Shown here one piece after another: positions 1 through 6,743 of a stretch of DNA of 34,526 bases (position 1 is its first letter; every line of letters begins with the position of its first letter). A program made the translations under genes and the position numbers. Source of the DNA: Bacillota bacterium (GTDB lineage Bacteria; Bacillota_I; Bacilli_A; RF39; UBA660); the NCBI GenBank assembly GCA_023430885.1, contig JAEYYH010000045.1:1-34526 (forward strand), in the 5' to 3' direction. The notes below the pieces were generated by a model that worked only from the letters and a program-made list of their open reading frames with translations, searched no databases and was not told the origin of the DNA.

Positions 1-1
1 T

Positions 2-706
2 GCTTCTTATGAATTATCATTAACAACTAAATTAGAACAGGATAAAATTTCAGGAATGCTAGAACTATTAAATAAAAAAATAGAACTTCAATCTAAAAAA
101 ATTGAGGTCCTTAAGTTATATAAAAAATGCCTTTTGCATCTTTTATTTGCTGGTGAAGGCAAAAAAAATATTTTGAACGATATCTGTGATTTTATCAATG
201 GTAAAGGGCATGAGTCATTTATTGATGAAGATGGCAAATATATTTTGGTAAATTCAAAATTTATTTCAACAAATGGAAATGTATTCAAAAAAACTAATAA
301 ATCATTGTCACCTTTAAAAAAAGATAGTATAACTATGGTTATGAGTGATTTACCTAATGGAAAAACTTTGGCAAAATGTTTTTATATTGAAGAAGATAAT
401 AAATATACTTTAAATCAGCGAGTTTGTTCTTTATTTGTAAAAGACAAAAAGGTAATTGACAGTAAATTTTTATTTTATCTATTAGATAGAAACAAAAATT
501 ATTTAAAATTTGATGATGGTGTTAATCAGACTAATTTAAAAAAAGAAGATGTTTTAGATATAGTTATTAGAATTCCAAAGTTATCATATCAAATAGATGT
601 AGCAAATATTTTAATTACATTGGATCGATTAGTACGATATGAGCAAAATAAAAATGATGTAATTTTATTGTTAAAAAAAGGACTTATGCAAAGTATGTTT
701 GTATAA
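2..706 (+). CDS. hsdS: Type I restriction-modification specificity subunit HsdS, 3' part
   Basis: Open from the first bases of the window without a start, so the 5' part lies outside; 234 codons are visible. The subunit chooses the DNA target of a type I restriction-modification complex. Residues 1-50 carry the central conserved helix of HsdS (K-I-S-G-M-L-E-L-L, then K-K-I-E-L-Q-S-K-K-I-E and Y-K-K-C-L-L-H-L-L-F). Then follows a second target-recognition domain of about 130 residues and the C-terminal conserved helix ending K-K-G-L-M-Q-S-M-F. An ATG at 56 lies inside the conserved helix and is unlikely to be the start. No hsdM or hsdR is visible. It ends in a terminator that includes its stop codon. 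Confidence 0.85.
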   Translation, partial: ASYELSLTTKLEQDKISGMLELLNKKIELQSKKIEVLKLYKKCLLHLLFAGEGKKNILNDICDFINGKGHESFIDEDGKYILVNSKFISTNGNVFKKTNKSLSPLKKDSITMVMSDLPNGKTLAKCFYIEEDNKYTLNQRVCSLFVKDKKVIDSKFLFYLLDRNKNYLKFDDGVNQTNLKKEDVLDIVIRIPKLSYQIDVANILITLDRLVRYEQNKNDVILLLKKGLMQSMFV

Positions 707-716
707 GTCCTTTTTA
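675..716 (+). terminator. Intrinsic terminator of hsdS, overlapping the stop codon
   Basis: Perfect inverted repeat AGGACTTAT (679-687) / ATAAGTCCT (703-711) followed by T-rich sequence. The TAA stop at 704-706 lies in the 3' arm. Confidence 0.85.
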
Positions 717-852
717 TATTTATAATGGAATACAACTGAATTTATGCTGTAATTAGGTTGTATTCAGACCATTAATTAACATCAGCTTACTTTAACTATC
801 ATTAACTTATGTTAGCATTAGCATTTCAATTCAGCTTCTGAGGAAAACGTAA

Positions 853-889
853 ACTCTCATTTTATTGTAATATAAGAATAAAATAGAGT
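853..889. repeat. Hairpin, 13 bp with one bulge
   Basis: ACTCTcATTTTATT (853-866) pairs with AATAAAATAGAGT (877-889), leaving one bulged base and a 10-base loop. It has no T-tract on the + strand and no gene close by, so it is not a plain terminator. It could be the end of a small mobile element or an unknown RNA. Confidence 0.4.
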
Positions 890-982
890 CTTGAAAAATT
901 TAGATGTTATTTTAGATGCTATAATAATCATATTTGATAAAACTTTAACAAAATATGTTGTACTTTTTGTAGAAGATGATTT

Positions 983-1072
983 ATGAATAATGAAGAATAT
1001 GAGTACAGTTTTAGAGTAAAAACATTAGAACCATTTATCAAATATTCTGAGGCAATAGTTACGAAAAATTAG
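983..1072 (+). pseudogene. Possible N-terminal gene remnant (29 codons)
   Basis: A short frame, ATG to TAG. Its beginning (N-N-E-E-Y-E-Y-S-F-R-V-K, then L-E-P-F-I-K-Y) reminds me of the N-terminus of CYTH/adenylate-cyclase-like proteins, which continue for about 150 more residues. Here the frame stops just after that stretch, and a terminator follows at 1079-1103. A 3'-truncated remnant is the best reading; a genuine small protein or chance is possible. The ribosome-binding site is weak. Confidence 0.3.
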
Positions 1073-1078
1073 AGGAAA

Positions 1079-1103
1079 GTAAGCAAAAGTTTGCTTTTTT
1101 TAT
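1079..1103 (+). terminator. Intrinsic terminator
   Basis: Stem AAGCAA (1081-1086)/TTGCTT (1091-1096) with a 4-base loop, followed by a T-run. It closes the unit containing the possible remnant at 983-1072. Confidence 0.75.
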
Positions 1104-1130
1104 TTTCAATCACTTCCTATACTATATAAT

Positions 1131-1159
1131 TTTAAACAAAATCAAATTTATAGTATAAT
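1131..1159 (+). promoter_or_regulatory. Promoter of the GNAT gene at 1177
   Basis: TTTAAA (1131-1136), 17-base spacer, TATAAT (1154-1159). The predicted transcript would start about 10 bases before the start codon, close to the AGGGTGAT ribosome-binding site. Confidence 0.6.
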
Positions 1160-1176
1160 ATCCTTAGGGTGATTGT

Positions 1177-1653
1177 ATGATAATTGAATATGAACCAAAG
1201 TATGAAGAAGAAGTTAAAGATCTATTAGTCGAATTACAAGAATATATTGTTTCTATTGACAAAGAAAAGTATAATATTATTACTCCAGAATGTAGAGATA
1301 AATATTTTAATGAAACAATAGAAGAGGTAAATAAATATCAAGGACTAATATTATTAGCTAAAGAAAATGAACAAATAATTGGTATGATAATAGGGCTTAT
1401 TAACAATGATGAGACTTATGAATATGATTTTAAAGCACCAAAAAGAGGAAGAATATCTGAACTAATTGTTTCTAAAAATAGTAGAACAAATGGAACTGGT
1501 AGCAAACTTTTACAAGCAATGGAAGAACATTTAAGAGCAGCTGGTTGTGAAGATGTCTTAATAGGTGTCTTTGGATACAATAATTTAGCATTAGAATTTT
1601 ATAATAAACAAGGTTATCATACAAGAATGGTAGAAATGATTAAAAAATTTTAA
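1177..1653 (+). CDS. GNAT family N-acetyltransferase
   Basis: 158 residues, the normal length of a single-domain GNAT enzyme, which moves an acetyl group from acetyl-CoA to an amine. The acetyl-CoA-binding motif A is visible around residues 90-115 (I-S-E-L-I-V, then R-T-N-G-T-G-S-K-L-L). The first Gly of the R/Q-x-x-G-x-G/A core is kept. Motif B follows, with N-N-L-A-L-E-F-Y-N-K-Q-G-Y. The substrate cannot be told. AGGGTGAT just upstream supports this ATG. It is the first of three GNAT genes within 5.4 kb and is followed after 23 bases by the HEAT-like gene. Confidence 0.88.
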   Translation: MIIEYEPKYEEEVKDLLVELQEYIVSIDKEKYNIITPECRDKYFNETIEEVNKYQGLILLAKENEQIIGMIIGLINNDETYEYDFKAPKRGRISELIVSKNSRTNGTGSKLLQAMEEHLRAAGCEDVLIGVFGYNNLALEFYNKQGYHTRMVEMIKKF

Positions 1654-1676
1654 GAGGTATAGAAAGAAGAATTGAT

Positions 1677-2105
1677 ATGAGAGAACTTATTAATGATTTA
1701 TATAGTACTGATAATAACAAAGCTTATAAAGCACTTTTAGAACTTGAAACCATTACTACTGAATCAAGTGAATTGTATGATTATTTTGATGAACTTTTAA
1801 CAATGTTAGATAGTGAAAAAACATTTATTAGAGTTCGTGGATTCAGATTAATATGTAGCTTATCAAAATATGATAAGGAAAATAAAATAAACAATAATAT
1901 AGATAATATATTAAAAGAGTTAGATGATGATAAAGGAACTTCAGTAAGAGACTGTTTACGCAAACTAAATTTAATCTTAATGTACAAACCAGAATTAAAT
2001 GATATAGTTGAAGAAAAATTAAGAAATATAGATTTATCAAAGCATAAAGAAAATATGCAACCATTAATTAGGAAAGACATTGAAAGTATTATTAAAAATA
2101 TTTAA
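1677..2105 (+). CDS. HEAT-repeat-like all-helical protein
   Basis: 142 residues, predicted all-helical. It resembles a family of small clostridial/bacilli proteins, often loosely labelled 'SufBD protein', that start M-x-E-L-I-x-x-L. They carry L-x-S-x-x-x-x-I-R-x-R-G in the first third (here M-L-D-S-E-K-T-F-I-R-V-R-G) and a helix pair near Y-K-P-E-L. These look like two HEAT/ARM-type repeats and so suggest a protein-binding role. No catalytic motif is seen. The start follows AGAAAGAAGA. It probably shares a transcript with the GNAT gene 23 bases upstream. Confidence 0.7.
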   Translation: MRELINDLYSTDNNKAYKALLELETITTESSELYDYFDELLTMLDSEKTFIRVRGFRLICSLSKYDKENKINNNIDNILKELDDDKGTSVRDCLRKLNLILMYKPELNDIVEEKLRNIDLSKHKENMQPLIRKDIESIIKNI

Positions 2106-2221
2106 TAATATTTTTTATTACTATAGATATATTAGACATAACAATTAATTATTAACACTAATTAAAAGTGAAAGTAGGATTATTACAATACCTAACCATT
2201 TAATCAATAATTGACAAACTG

Positions 2222-2230
2222 TGATATAAT
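2222..2230 (+). promoter_or_regulatory. Extended -10 promoter
   Basis: TGaTATAAT. The TTGACA 5 bases upstream (2211-2216) is only 8 bases from the -10 hexamer and cannot be its -35 box. The leader would be about 13 bases, nearly all of it the AGGAGGT ribosome-binding site at 2237-2243. Confidence 0.6.
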
Positions 2231-2249
2231 TATCATAGGAGGTACTGTA

Positions 2250-2774
2250 ATGAAATTATTTATTAAAGAAGTATTTTATAAGTTACTTATGTTTACCATT
2301 TTAAGTTTGATTTTAGTTATATTTACACAAGTTATATTTGTAAATGAGGGAGTATTTGGTTTTTTCATATTGGGCATTATTTATATATCAGTTGAGTTTA
2401 TTAACAAATTACTAAAAGAAAAAACAAAGCTATATACTAGCAAAATAGTATTTGGTATTTCAATTGTTATTGCTTTAATGATGTTTATAGGTGTTGCAAT
2501 GGCGACAATTGATTATGATATGGCTTTAAACGGTGACGAACCAGCTTTTACTTATAAAAAAGAACCGGTTTATAACGACTTCATTACTTATACGGAATCT
2601 GGAGACATGAAAGAAGAAAAAAAACTTGCTTATACGGAATATAAAGGTTTTGGTTATAAGATAATTATTTGTAGTGAGAATGTAACTTGCAACGAGAAAG
2701 CAAAAATTTTACCATTTAGTTTGGGAACTTTTGCTTATACATATCCATCTGATTCAACAATTGAAATTAATTAA
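2250..2774 (+). CDS. Membrane protein of unknown function with Cys-pair exterior domain
   Basis: 174 residues from this ATG, which has AGGAGGT 6 bases upstream; the frame is open from 2211, but that stretch contains the promoter. Three hydrophobic segments (about residues 9-28, 33-50 and 64-87) precede a polar C-terminal domain of about 85 residues. That domain holds two cysteines seven residues apart (C-S-E-N-V-T-C), which could form a disulfide if it is outside the cell. I recognise no family. The next gene starts 54 bases downstream with no terminator between, so co-transcription is likely. Confidence 0.7.
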   Translation: MKLFIKEVFYKLLMFTILSLILVIFTQVIFVNEGVFGFFILGIIYISVEFINKLLKEKTKLYTSKIVFGISIVIALMMFIGVAMATIDYDMALNGDEPAFTYKKEPVYNDFITYTESGDMKEEKKLAYTEYKGFGYKIIICSENVTCNEKAKILPFSLGTFAYTYPSDSTIEIN

Positions 2775-2828
2775 AATAGATATAAAATCAATATATTAAA
2801 AAAAATGTATTTGAAAAGGAAAAATAAT

Positions 2829-3365
2829 ATGAGAAAAAAGTTAGTTAGTAAGACATATATGAGAGAAGTAACTGATTATGAAATAGTTATAATAAACAAA
2901 GAAAGTTACAATTATCATTTATGTATAAAAAAAGTTAACAAAATAGATCCACCATTTATTTTACATCAATTTGATAAAGACGTTATTCATATAGATGATG
3001 GATATTATATTGTTGAGTATACTTCAACTGACAAGTTATATAACGCAAGAGTATTTATAGATAGTGATAAAAAAATAATAGATTACTATTTTGATATAAG
3101 CAGTGAAAATGGTTTAGAAGATAAAATACCTTATTATGATGATTTATATCTAGATGTTTTATATTATCCTAATCAAAACGATTTAATTGTATATGATGAT
3201 ATGGATGAACTAGAAGATGCATTAAAAGAAAACAAGATCACCAAGGAACAATTTGATCAAGCAATAAAAACTGCTGAGGAAATTGTCGATGAAATCAAAA
3301 ATAATACTAATTATTTTATAAATTTAGATGTTGTTAGCCTAATTGAAAAGTATTTTAATAAATAA
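2829..3365 (+). CDS. DUF402 family protein (FomD/Ntdp-like nucleotide phosphatase fold)
   Basis: 178 residues. DUF402 proteins (FomD, Staphylococcus Ntdp) are metal-dependent hydrolases of nucleoside di-/triphosphates or related nucleotides. The family look is clear in the second half: the acidic strand Y-Y-D-D-L-Y-L-D-V-L and V-Y-D-D-M-D-E-L-E-D-A-L, followed by the helix I-T-K-E-Q-F-D-Q-A typical of the C-terminus. The ATG at 2829 is preferred over the in-frame ATG at 2805 because AAAGGA precedes it and family members start with a short basic stretch. The exact substrate is unknown. Confidence 0.75.
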   Translation: MRKKLVSKTYMREVTDYEIVIINKESYNYHLCIKKVNKIDPPFILHQFDKDVIHIDDGYYIVEYTSTDKLYNARVFIDSDKKIIDYYFDISSENGLEDKIPYYDDLYLDVLYYPNQNDLIVYDDMDELEDALKENKITKEQFDQAIKTAEEIVDEIKNNTNYFINLDVVSLIEKYFNK

Positions 3366-3417
3366 GAATTATATCATTTATAATTAGACATCATTATTTA
3401 TATAAGGAGAATCAGTG

Positions 3418-4200
3418 ATGAAGAAAAAAATAGTTTGGCTTATTGTAATTACGTGTTTAATATTAATTATGCTAGGAATAAAGTTTATACCATTTGGTAG
3501 TAAAAGTTATTCAAATAAAAAGTTATCAACAACATTAACAGTTCCACGTCTATCATTTTTCAAAGAAGAATGTTGCATGTTTTCAGCAACTTTTAAATCT
3601 TTTAGAAGTAAGAATTCGTTACAAAAAGAATTAGACAAAATAATAGAAAAATATGAAAAGAAAACTTGTAATAATAAAACAATTTATTATGATTCTGTAA
3701 ATGAAATTACAATCTATGAATACGGTTTAGAAAGTGGTTTTCCGTTTAATACATATTATATAAATTATGATAAAGTTAATATGAGTAACGATGATTGTAA
3801 TGTTATAACTGATCCAACAAAAATAGAGTATAATTATTATCATGTAGATGATGATCAAAGAGAAGAAATGAGTGCCCTTTATCAATATTTAAACAGTAAT
3901 GGAAATAAATATGATGTCTATACTGACTGCTACATGTGTTTATCTATGAAAAAGGGTATGGGTTATAGTGATTCTTTTGAAAATATGCTTCAAAGTAGTT
4001 ATATATCAATGGATGATCTTATAAATTTTCTTGAATATCAGGTTGAAAATGGGGATGCTACTAAAAATTATTATTCAAATAAAGAAATAACACTTTACAA
4101 AAATGAAGATTTTTCATTATTAAAATGCGATACACAAAATGGAAATAAGGATGTTTATATAAGTGATCAATTGGAATACAATGAAAGCTATTGTAAGTAA
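3418..4200 (+). CDS. Signal-anchored, cysteine-rich extracytoplasmic protein, unknown
   Basis: 260 residues. Residues 1-25 are a basic start plus one hydrophobic segment, with no lipobox, so the protein is probably membrane-anchored with the rest outside. The exterior part holds eight cysteines (C-C, T-C-N-N, D-D-C-N, C-Y-M-C, K-C-D and the penultimate residue), an even number that fits disulfide bonding. No family recognised. AAGGAGA at 3404-3410 sits 7 bases from the ATG at 3418; an adjacent GTG at 3415 is spaced less well. A strong terminator follows. Confidence 0.7.
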   Translation: MKKKIVWLIVITCLILIMLGIKFIPFGSKSYSNKKLSTTLTVPRLSFFKEECCMFSATFKSFRSKNSLQKELDKIIEKYEKKTCNNKTIYYDSVNEITIYEYGLESGFPFNTYYINYDKVNMSNDDCNVITDPTKIEYNYYHVDDDQREEMSALYQYLNSNGNKYDVYTDCYMCLSMKKGMGYSDSFENMLQSSYISMDDLINFLEYQVENGDATKNYYSNKEITLYKNEDFSLLKCDTQNGNKDVYISDQLEYNESYCK

Positions 4201-4218
4201 TATCAATTTTGATTTTCT

Positions 4219-4247
4219 AAAAGAGGTTTATAATAACCTCTTTTTTA
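4219..4247 (+). terminator. Intrinsic terminator
   Basis: AAGAGGTT (4221-4228)/AACCTCTT (4235-4242) with a 6-base loop and a T-run. It closes the unit of membrane-protein genes upstream. Confidence 0.85.
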
Positions 4248-4305
4248 TTAAATAATGTTATTGTTAATTATTTTTGACAAAATTTGTATTGTTTTAAACT
4301 ACATA

Positions 4306-4314
4306 TGATATACT
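4306..4314 (+). promoter_or_regulatory. Extended -10 promoter
   Basis: TGaTATACT, 26 bases before the ATG at 4341. A perfect TTGACA at 4274-4279 is 29 bases away from the hexamer, too far to be its -35 box. Confidence 0.55.
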
Positions 4315-4340
4315 TGAAATAAGAATAGGAAAGGTGTTTT

Positions 4341-4997
4341 ATGAAAAAAAGAACAAAAATAACATTAATATCATTATTATTAATACCAACAGTTATACTA
4401 TTGGTAATGGGGACTATTACTTTAGTTAAATATTTTAATGAACCTAAAGTAAATAGCAATGACAACGAAAATAAAAACAACGATAAAATATATTTGTTCA
4501 ACAAACAAATGAATAGTTTGGACGAATTAAATGAACAAGATGTTCAGGATTATATTAAAATAGTTGCTTTTCTCTTTAAAGAGAAAACATACACTTCTTT
4601 CACAGATGATGAAATAGCTACTATAGTAGCTTATAAGTTATTAATTAACGGGGAAGTAGCTACCAATGATCAAATTGAAAAATTTGTCGAAAGTTATTTT
4701 GGAAAAAAAGACTTTCAACTTAAAGAAGGAGAATACTATTCTTCTAATAGTGAAACTGTGCTAATCACAAAAGATGGTGATAAATTTATGTCAAATCTTT
4801 GGGGTAAAGGCGGGGCAGGTCCATACAATATATACCAGTCAATGGAAGTATCAAATAATCAGGTTATAGTTCATTATGATTACGGAGATATAAGCATTGC
4901 AACGGAAGTAAAAACCGTAATAGGGTATACTGACATTTATTTGGAATATACCAAAGGCGATTTGATAATAAAGAAAATAGTATATACAGAGAAATAA
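4341..4997 (+). CDS. Membrane-anchored extracytoplasmic protein, unknown
   Basis: 218 residues. A basic N-terminus, one hydrophobic segment (about 8-32) and a linker rich in Asn, Asp and Lys lead to an exterior domain of about 160 residues. That domain has a helical first half and a strand-rich second half. No cysteine and no recognised motif. Its layout (anchor, polar linker, small globular domain) is like the proteins at 3418 and 19709 but the sequences do not look alike. AGGAAAGGTG precedes the start. It stands alone between a terminator and the next ribosome-binding site 43 bases after its stop. Confidence 0.65.
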   Translation: MKKRTKITLISLLLIPTVILLVMGTITLVKYFNEPKVNSNDNENKNNDKIYLFNKQMNSLDELNEQDVQDYIKIVAFLFKEKTYTSFTDDEIATIVAYKLLINGEVATNDQIEKFVESYFGKKDFQLKEGEYYSSNSETVLITKDGDKFMSNLWGKGGAGPYNIYQSMEVSNNQVIVHYDYGDISIATEVKTVIGYTDIYLEYTKGDLIIKKIVYTEK

Positions 4998-5047
4998 AGT
5001 TGTTTTAATTAACTTTAATTTGTTATATATTAAAAAGGAGATTTAAT

Positions 5048-5311
5048 ATGATTAAACAAAAAGAAAATGGTTTTTACATTGGTGATATAAATAACCCAGA
5101 AGCAGAAATAACTTTTATAGAAAATGATATAATAACAGTAGATCATACATATGTAAGTGAGGCTTTAAGAGGACAAGGAATAGCGTGGGATTTATTAAGT
5201 AAAGTTATAGAGTATTCTAAAGAAAAGAATAAGAAAATTTTACCTATTTGTTCTTATGCTAAAGTAAAATTATCTGATGAAAAATATAAAGATATAATAG
5301 TTAATGATTAA
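5048..5311 (+). CDS. Short GNAT-like acetyltransferase (YjdJ/COG2388 type)
   Basis: 87 residues, the usual size of the minimal GNAT family (COG2388, YjdJ-like). It contains a strand pair (A-E-I-T-F, then I-I-T-V-D-H-T-Y-V) and the acetyl-CoA loop L-R-G-Q-G-I-A, followed by a helix and the I-C-S-Y-A strand. These small proteins bind acetyl-CoA; substrates are mostly unknown. AAAAGGAG precedes the start. The HD gene follows after about 30 bases, so a shared transcript is likely. Confidence 0.85.
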   Translation: MIKQKENGFYIGDINNPEAEITFIENDIITVDHTYVSEALRGQGIAWDLLSKVIEYSKEKNKKILPICSYAKVKLSDEKYKDIIVND

Positions 5312-5340
5312 GTAATTTATAAAAATAGGATGTGATAAAA

Positions 5341-5967
5341 ATGAAGTTAAATAGTAATGAAGCATATAAAATTTTAATGCAAGCAAAAGAAAAAAGTGAT
5401 GGTGGCTATATAGAACACTCACTTGTAGTAGGCGAAGCTGCTTCACGTATTGCGCATGAATTAAACCTAGATAGTGATAAGGCTAAAACACTTGGTTATA
5501 TTCATGATATTGGCAAAAGAAATGGTTTTCCTTTTGATTTACATGACATACAAGGATATGAATATTTATTAAGCTTAGGTATTGATGAAGAATATGCAAA
5601 CATATGCTTAACACATTCTTATTTAAACAATGATATTGATTGTGTTGCGGGTGGTTATATTGATCCAAATAGTTATAAATATGAATTTAGAAAAGAATTT
5701 ATCAAGAATCACAATTATTCTATTTATGAAAAAATAATAAATTTATGTGATTTAATGTGTACTAATGAATTTTTAATGTTAGAAGAAAGATTAGTAGATT
5801 TGATAACACGTAAAGGTGCTCACAAAAATACTCAGTATCATATTATTGAAGCAAAAAATTTGAAAGAAGAAATAGAACAAAAATTAGAGAAAAATATTTA
5901 TAATCTTTTTCCAGAAATATCAACTAGAATTAGTAAAGACACAAACATTAAGACTTTTAAAAGGTGA
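5341..5967 (+). CDS. HD-domain phosphohydrolase
   Basis: 208 residues. The HD metal site is complete: H26 (E-H-S), H55-D56 (Y-I-H-D-I-G-K) and D137 (N-L-C-D-L-M). This is the pattern of small HD hydrolases acting on phosphate esters or nucleotides; the substrate cannot be read from sequence. The ATG at 5341 is chosen because AGGA lies 10 bases upstream, while the in-frame GTG at 5332 is only 1 base from it. It is followed after 3 bases by a GNAT gene, so the two are certainly translated from one message. Confidence 0.85.
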   Translation: MKLNSNEAYKILMQAKEKSDGGYIEHSLVVGEAASRIAHELNLDSDKAKTLGYIHDIGKRNGFPFDLHDIQGYEYLLSLGIDEEYANICLTHSYLNNDIDCVAGGYIDPNSYKYEFRKEFIKNHNYSIYEKIINLCDLMCTNEFLMLEERLVDLITRKGAHKNTQYHIIEAKNLKEEIEQKLEKNIYNLFPEISTRISKDTNIKTFKR

Positions 5968-5970
5968 AAA

Positions 5971-6552
5971 ATGAAAAGTGAAGAATTATTAAGCAAAACT
6001 TATAATGAAGATGCTCAAAATAACAATAATGTTAGTTTAAGAAGATTATTTAGCATAGAGGATGATTATAGACTATTAGAAAAGTGGTATAAAGAAGAAG
6101 AAATATACTCTCATTTTGAACAAAGAATTTTAAATTATGAAGAGATAGTAAATAAGTATTATCCAAGAACTTTAGTGGATGCTAAAGTACCAGTTTTTAT
6201 AATTGAGTATGATAGCAATCCAGTAGGTATTATTCAATATCAAATGATTAATGAAGAAAATAAAGAACTATATAATTTAGATAATAATAACTCTTATGAG
6301 ATGGACATCTTTGTAGGAGAATTAAATTTACATAATAAAGGTATTGGAAATAAGGCTGTTAGACTTATGGCAAATTATTTATTTAAAGAAAAAAATGCTA
6401 ATTTAATTGTTATGTGTCCTTTAAAAGAAAATATAGGTGCAATAAGATGCTATGAAAAAGTTGGATTTAAGACAAATGGAAAATTTATAACTAAAGATAC
6501 AATAGGTAATATGCAAGAGTATGTACTTATGATTTTAAAAAAAGAAAAATAA
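5971..6552 (+). CDS. GNAT acetyltransferase resembling aminoglycoside 6'-N-acetyltransferases
   Basis: 193 residues. After a variable N-terminus of about 20 residues, the domain follows the layout of the AAC(6')-Ie-like branch: an L-R-R-L start and I-I-E-Y-D-S-N-P-V-G in the middle. Then come M-D-I-F-V-G-E, the acetyl-CoA loop N-K-G-I-G-N-K-A-V-R, and a closing N-I-G-A-I-R-C-Y-E-K-V-G-F. The resemblance is to the fold branch; activity on aminoglycosides is not shown, and protein or small-molecule N-acetylation is equally possible. AAAGGTGA overlaps the HD gene's stop. Confidence 0.8.
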   Translation: MKSEELLSKTYNEDAQNNNNVSLRRLFSIEDDYRLLEKWYKEEEIYSHFEQRILNYEEIVNKYYPRTLVDAKVPVFIIEYDSNPVGIIQYQMINEENKELYNLDNNNSYEMDIFVGELNLHNKGIGNKAVRLMANYLFKEKNANLIVMCPLKENIGAIRCYEKVGFKTNGKFITKDTIGNMQEYVLMILKKEK

Positions 6553-6598
6553 ATTTATTGATTTTCAAAATGATGATTTTTAATTTAATGAATGTAAC

Positions 6599-6625
6599 TT
6601 GACTACTAAATAGTAGTCTTTTTTG
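6599..6625 (+). terminator. Intrinsic terminator
   Basis: GACTACT (6601-6607)/AGTAGTC (6612-6618) with loop AAAT and a T-run to 6624. It ends the GNAT-HD-GNAT unit. Confidence 0.85.
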
Positions 6626-6666
6626 TTATAAATTTTAAGCATCGTTAGGTCGCAATAATAAAGCAA

Positions 6667-6698
6667 AAAAGCAACTCAACGATTAGTTTGTTGCTTTT
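6667..6698. promoter_or_regulatory. Inverted repeat overlapping the -35 box: possible operator
   Basis: AAAAGCAAC (6667-6675) and GTTGCTTTT (6690-6698), a perfect 9-bp inverted repeat 14 bases apart. Its right arm contains the TTGCTT -35 box of the XRE gene. It could be the regulator's own operator; a terminator with a poor T-tract is the alternative. Confidence 0.45.
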
Positions 6699-6719
6699 AC
6701 TGTTTTTAGGCTATATAAT
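6691..6719 (+). promoter_or_regulatory. Promoter of the XRE regulator
   Basis: TTGCTT (6691-6696), 17-base spacer, TATAAT (6714-6719), with a GGAGGAG ribosome-binding site shortly after. Confidence 0.65.
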
Positions 6720-6743
6720 GAAAATAATAGGAGGAGTTGTATT

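Larger units (their letters stand above)
707..1130. other. Long intergenic gap with hairpins, no intact gene
   Basis: No convincing long coding frame. It contains a 9-bp inverted repeat GAATACAAC (728-736)/GTTGTATTC (757-765) with a 20-base loop and no T-tract, a longer hairpin at 853-889, a short gene-like frame at 983-1072 and a terminator at 1079-1103. This mixture suggests decay or a small non-autonomous element between an hsd locus and the next gene; that is inference. Confidence 0.5.

Noticed and set aside
728..765. 9-bp dyad after hsdS as a recombinase inversion or att site
   Set aside because: No second copy, no core repeat and no recombinase gene in the window; kept only as an unexplained hairpin.
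2211..2216. TTGACA as -35 box for the gene at 2250
   Set aside because: Only 8 bases separate it from the TATAAT; the extended TGaTATAAT explains the promoter better. The TTGACA at 4274 was rejected for the opposite reason (29 bases).
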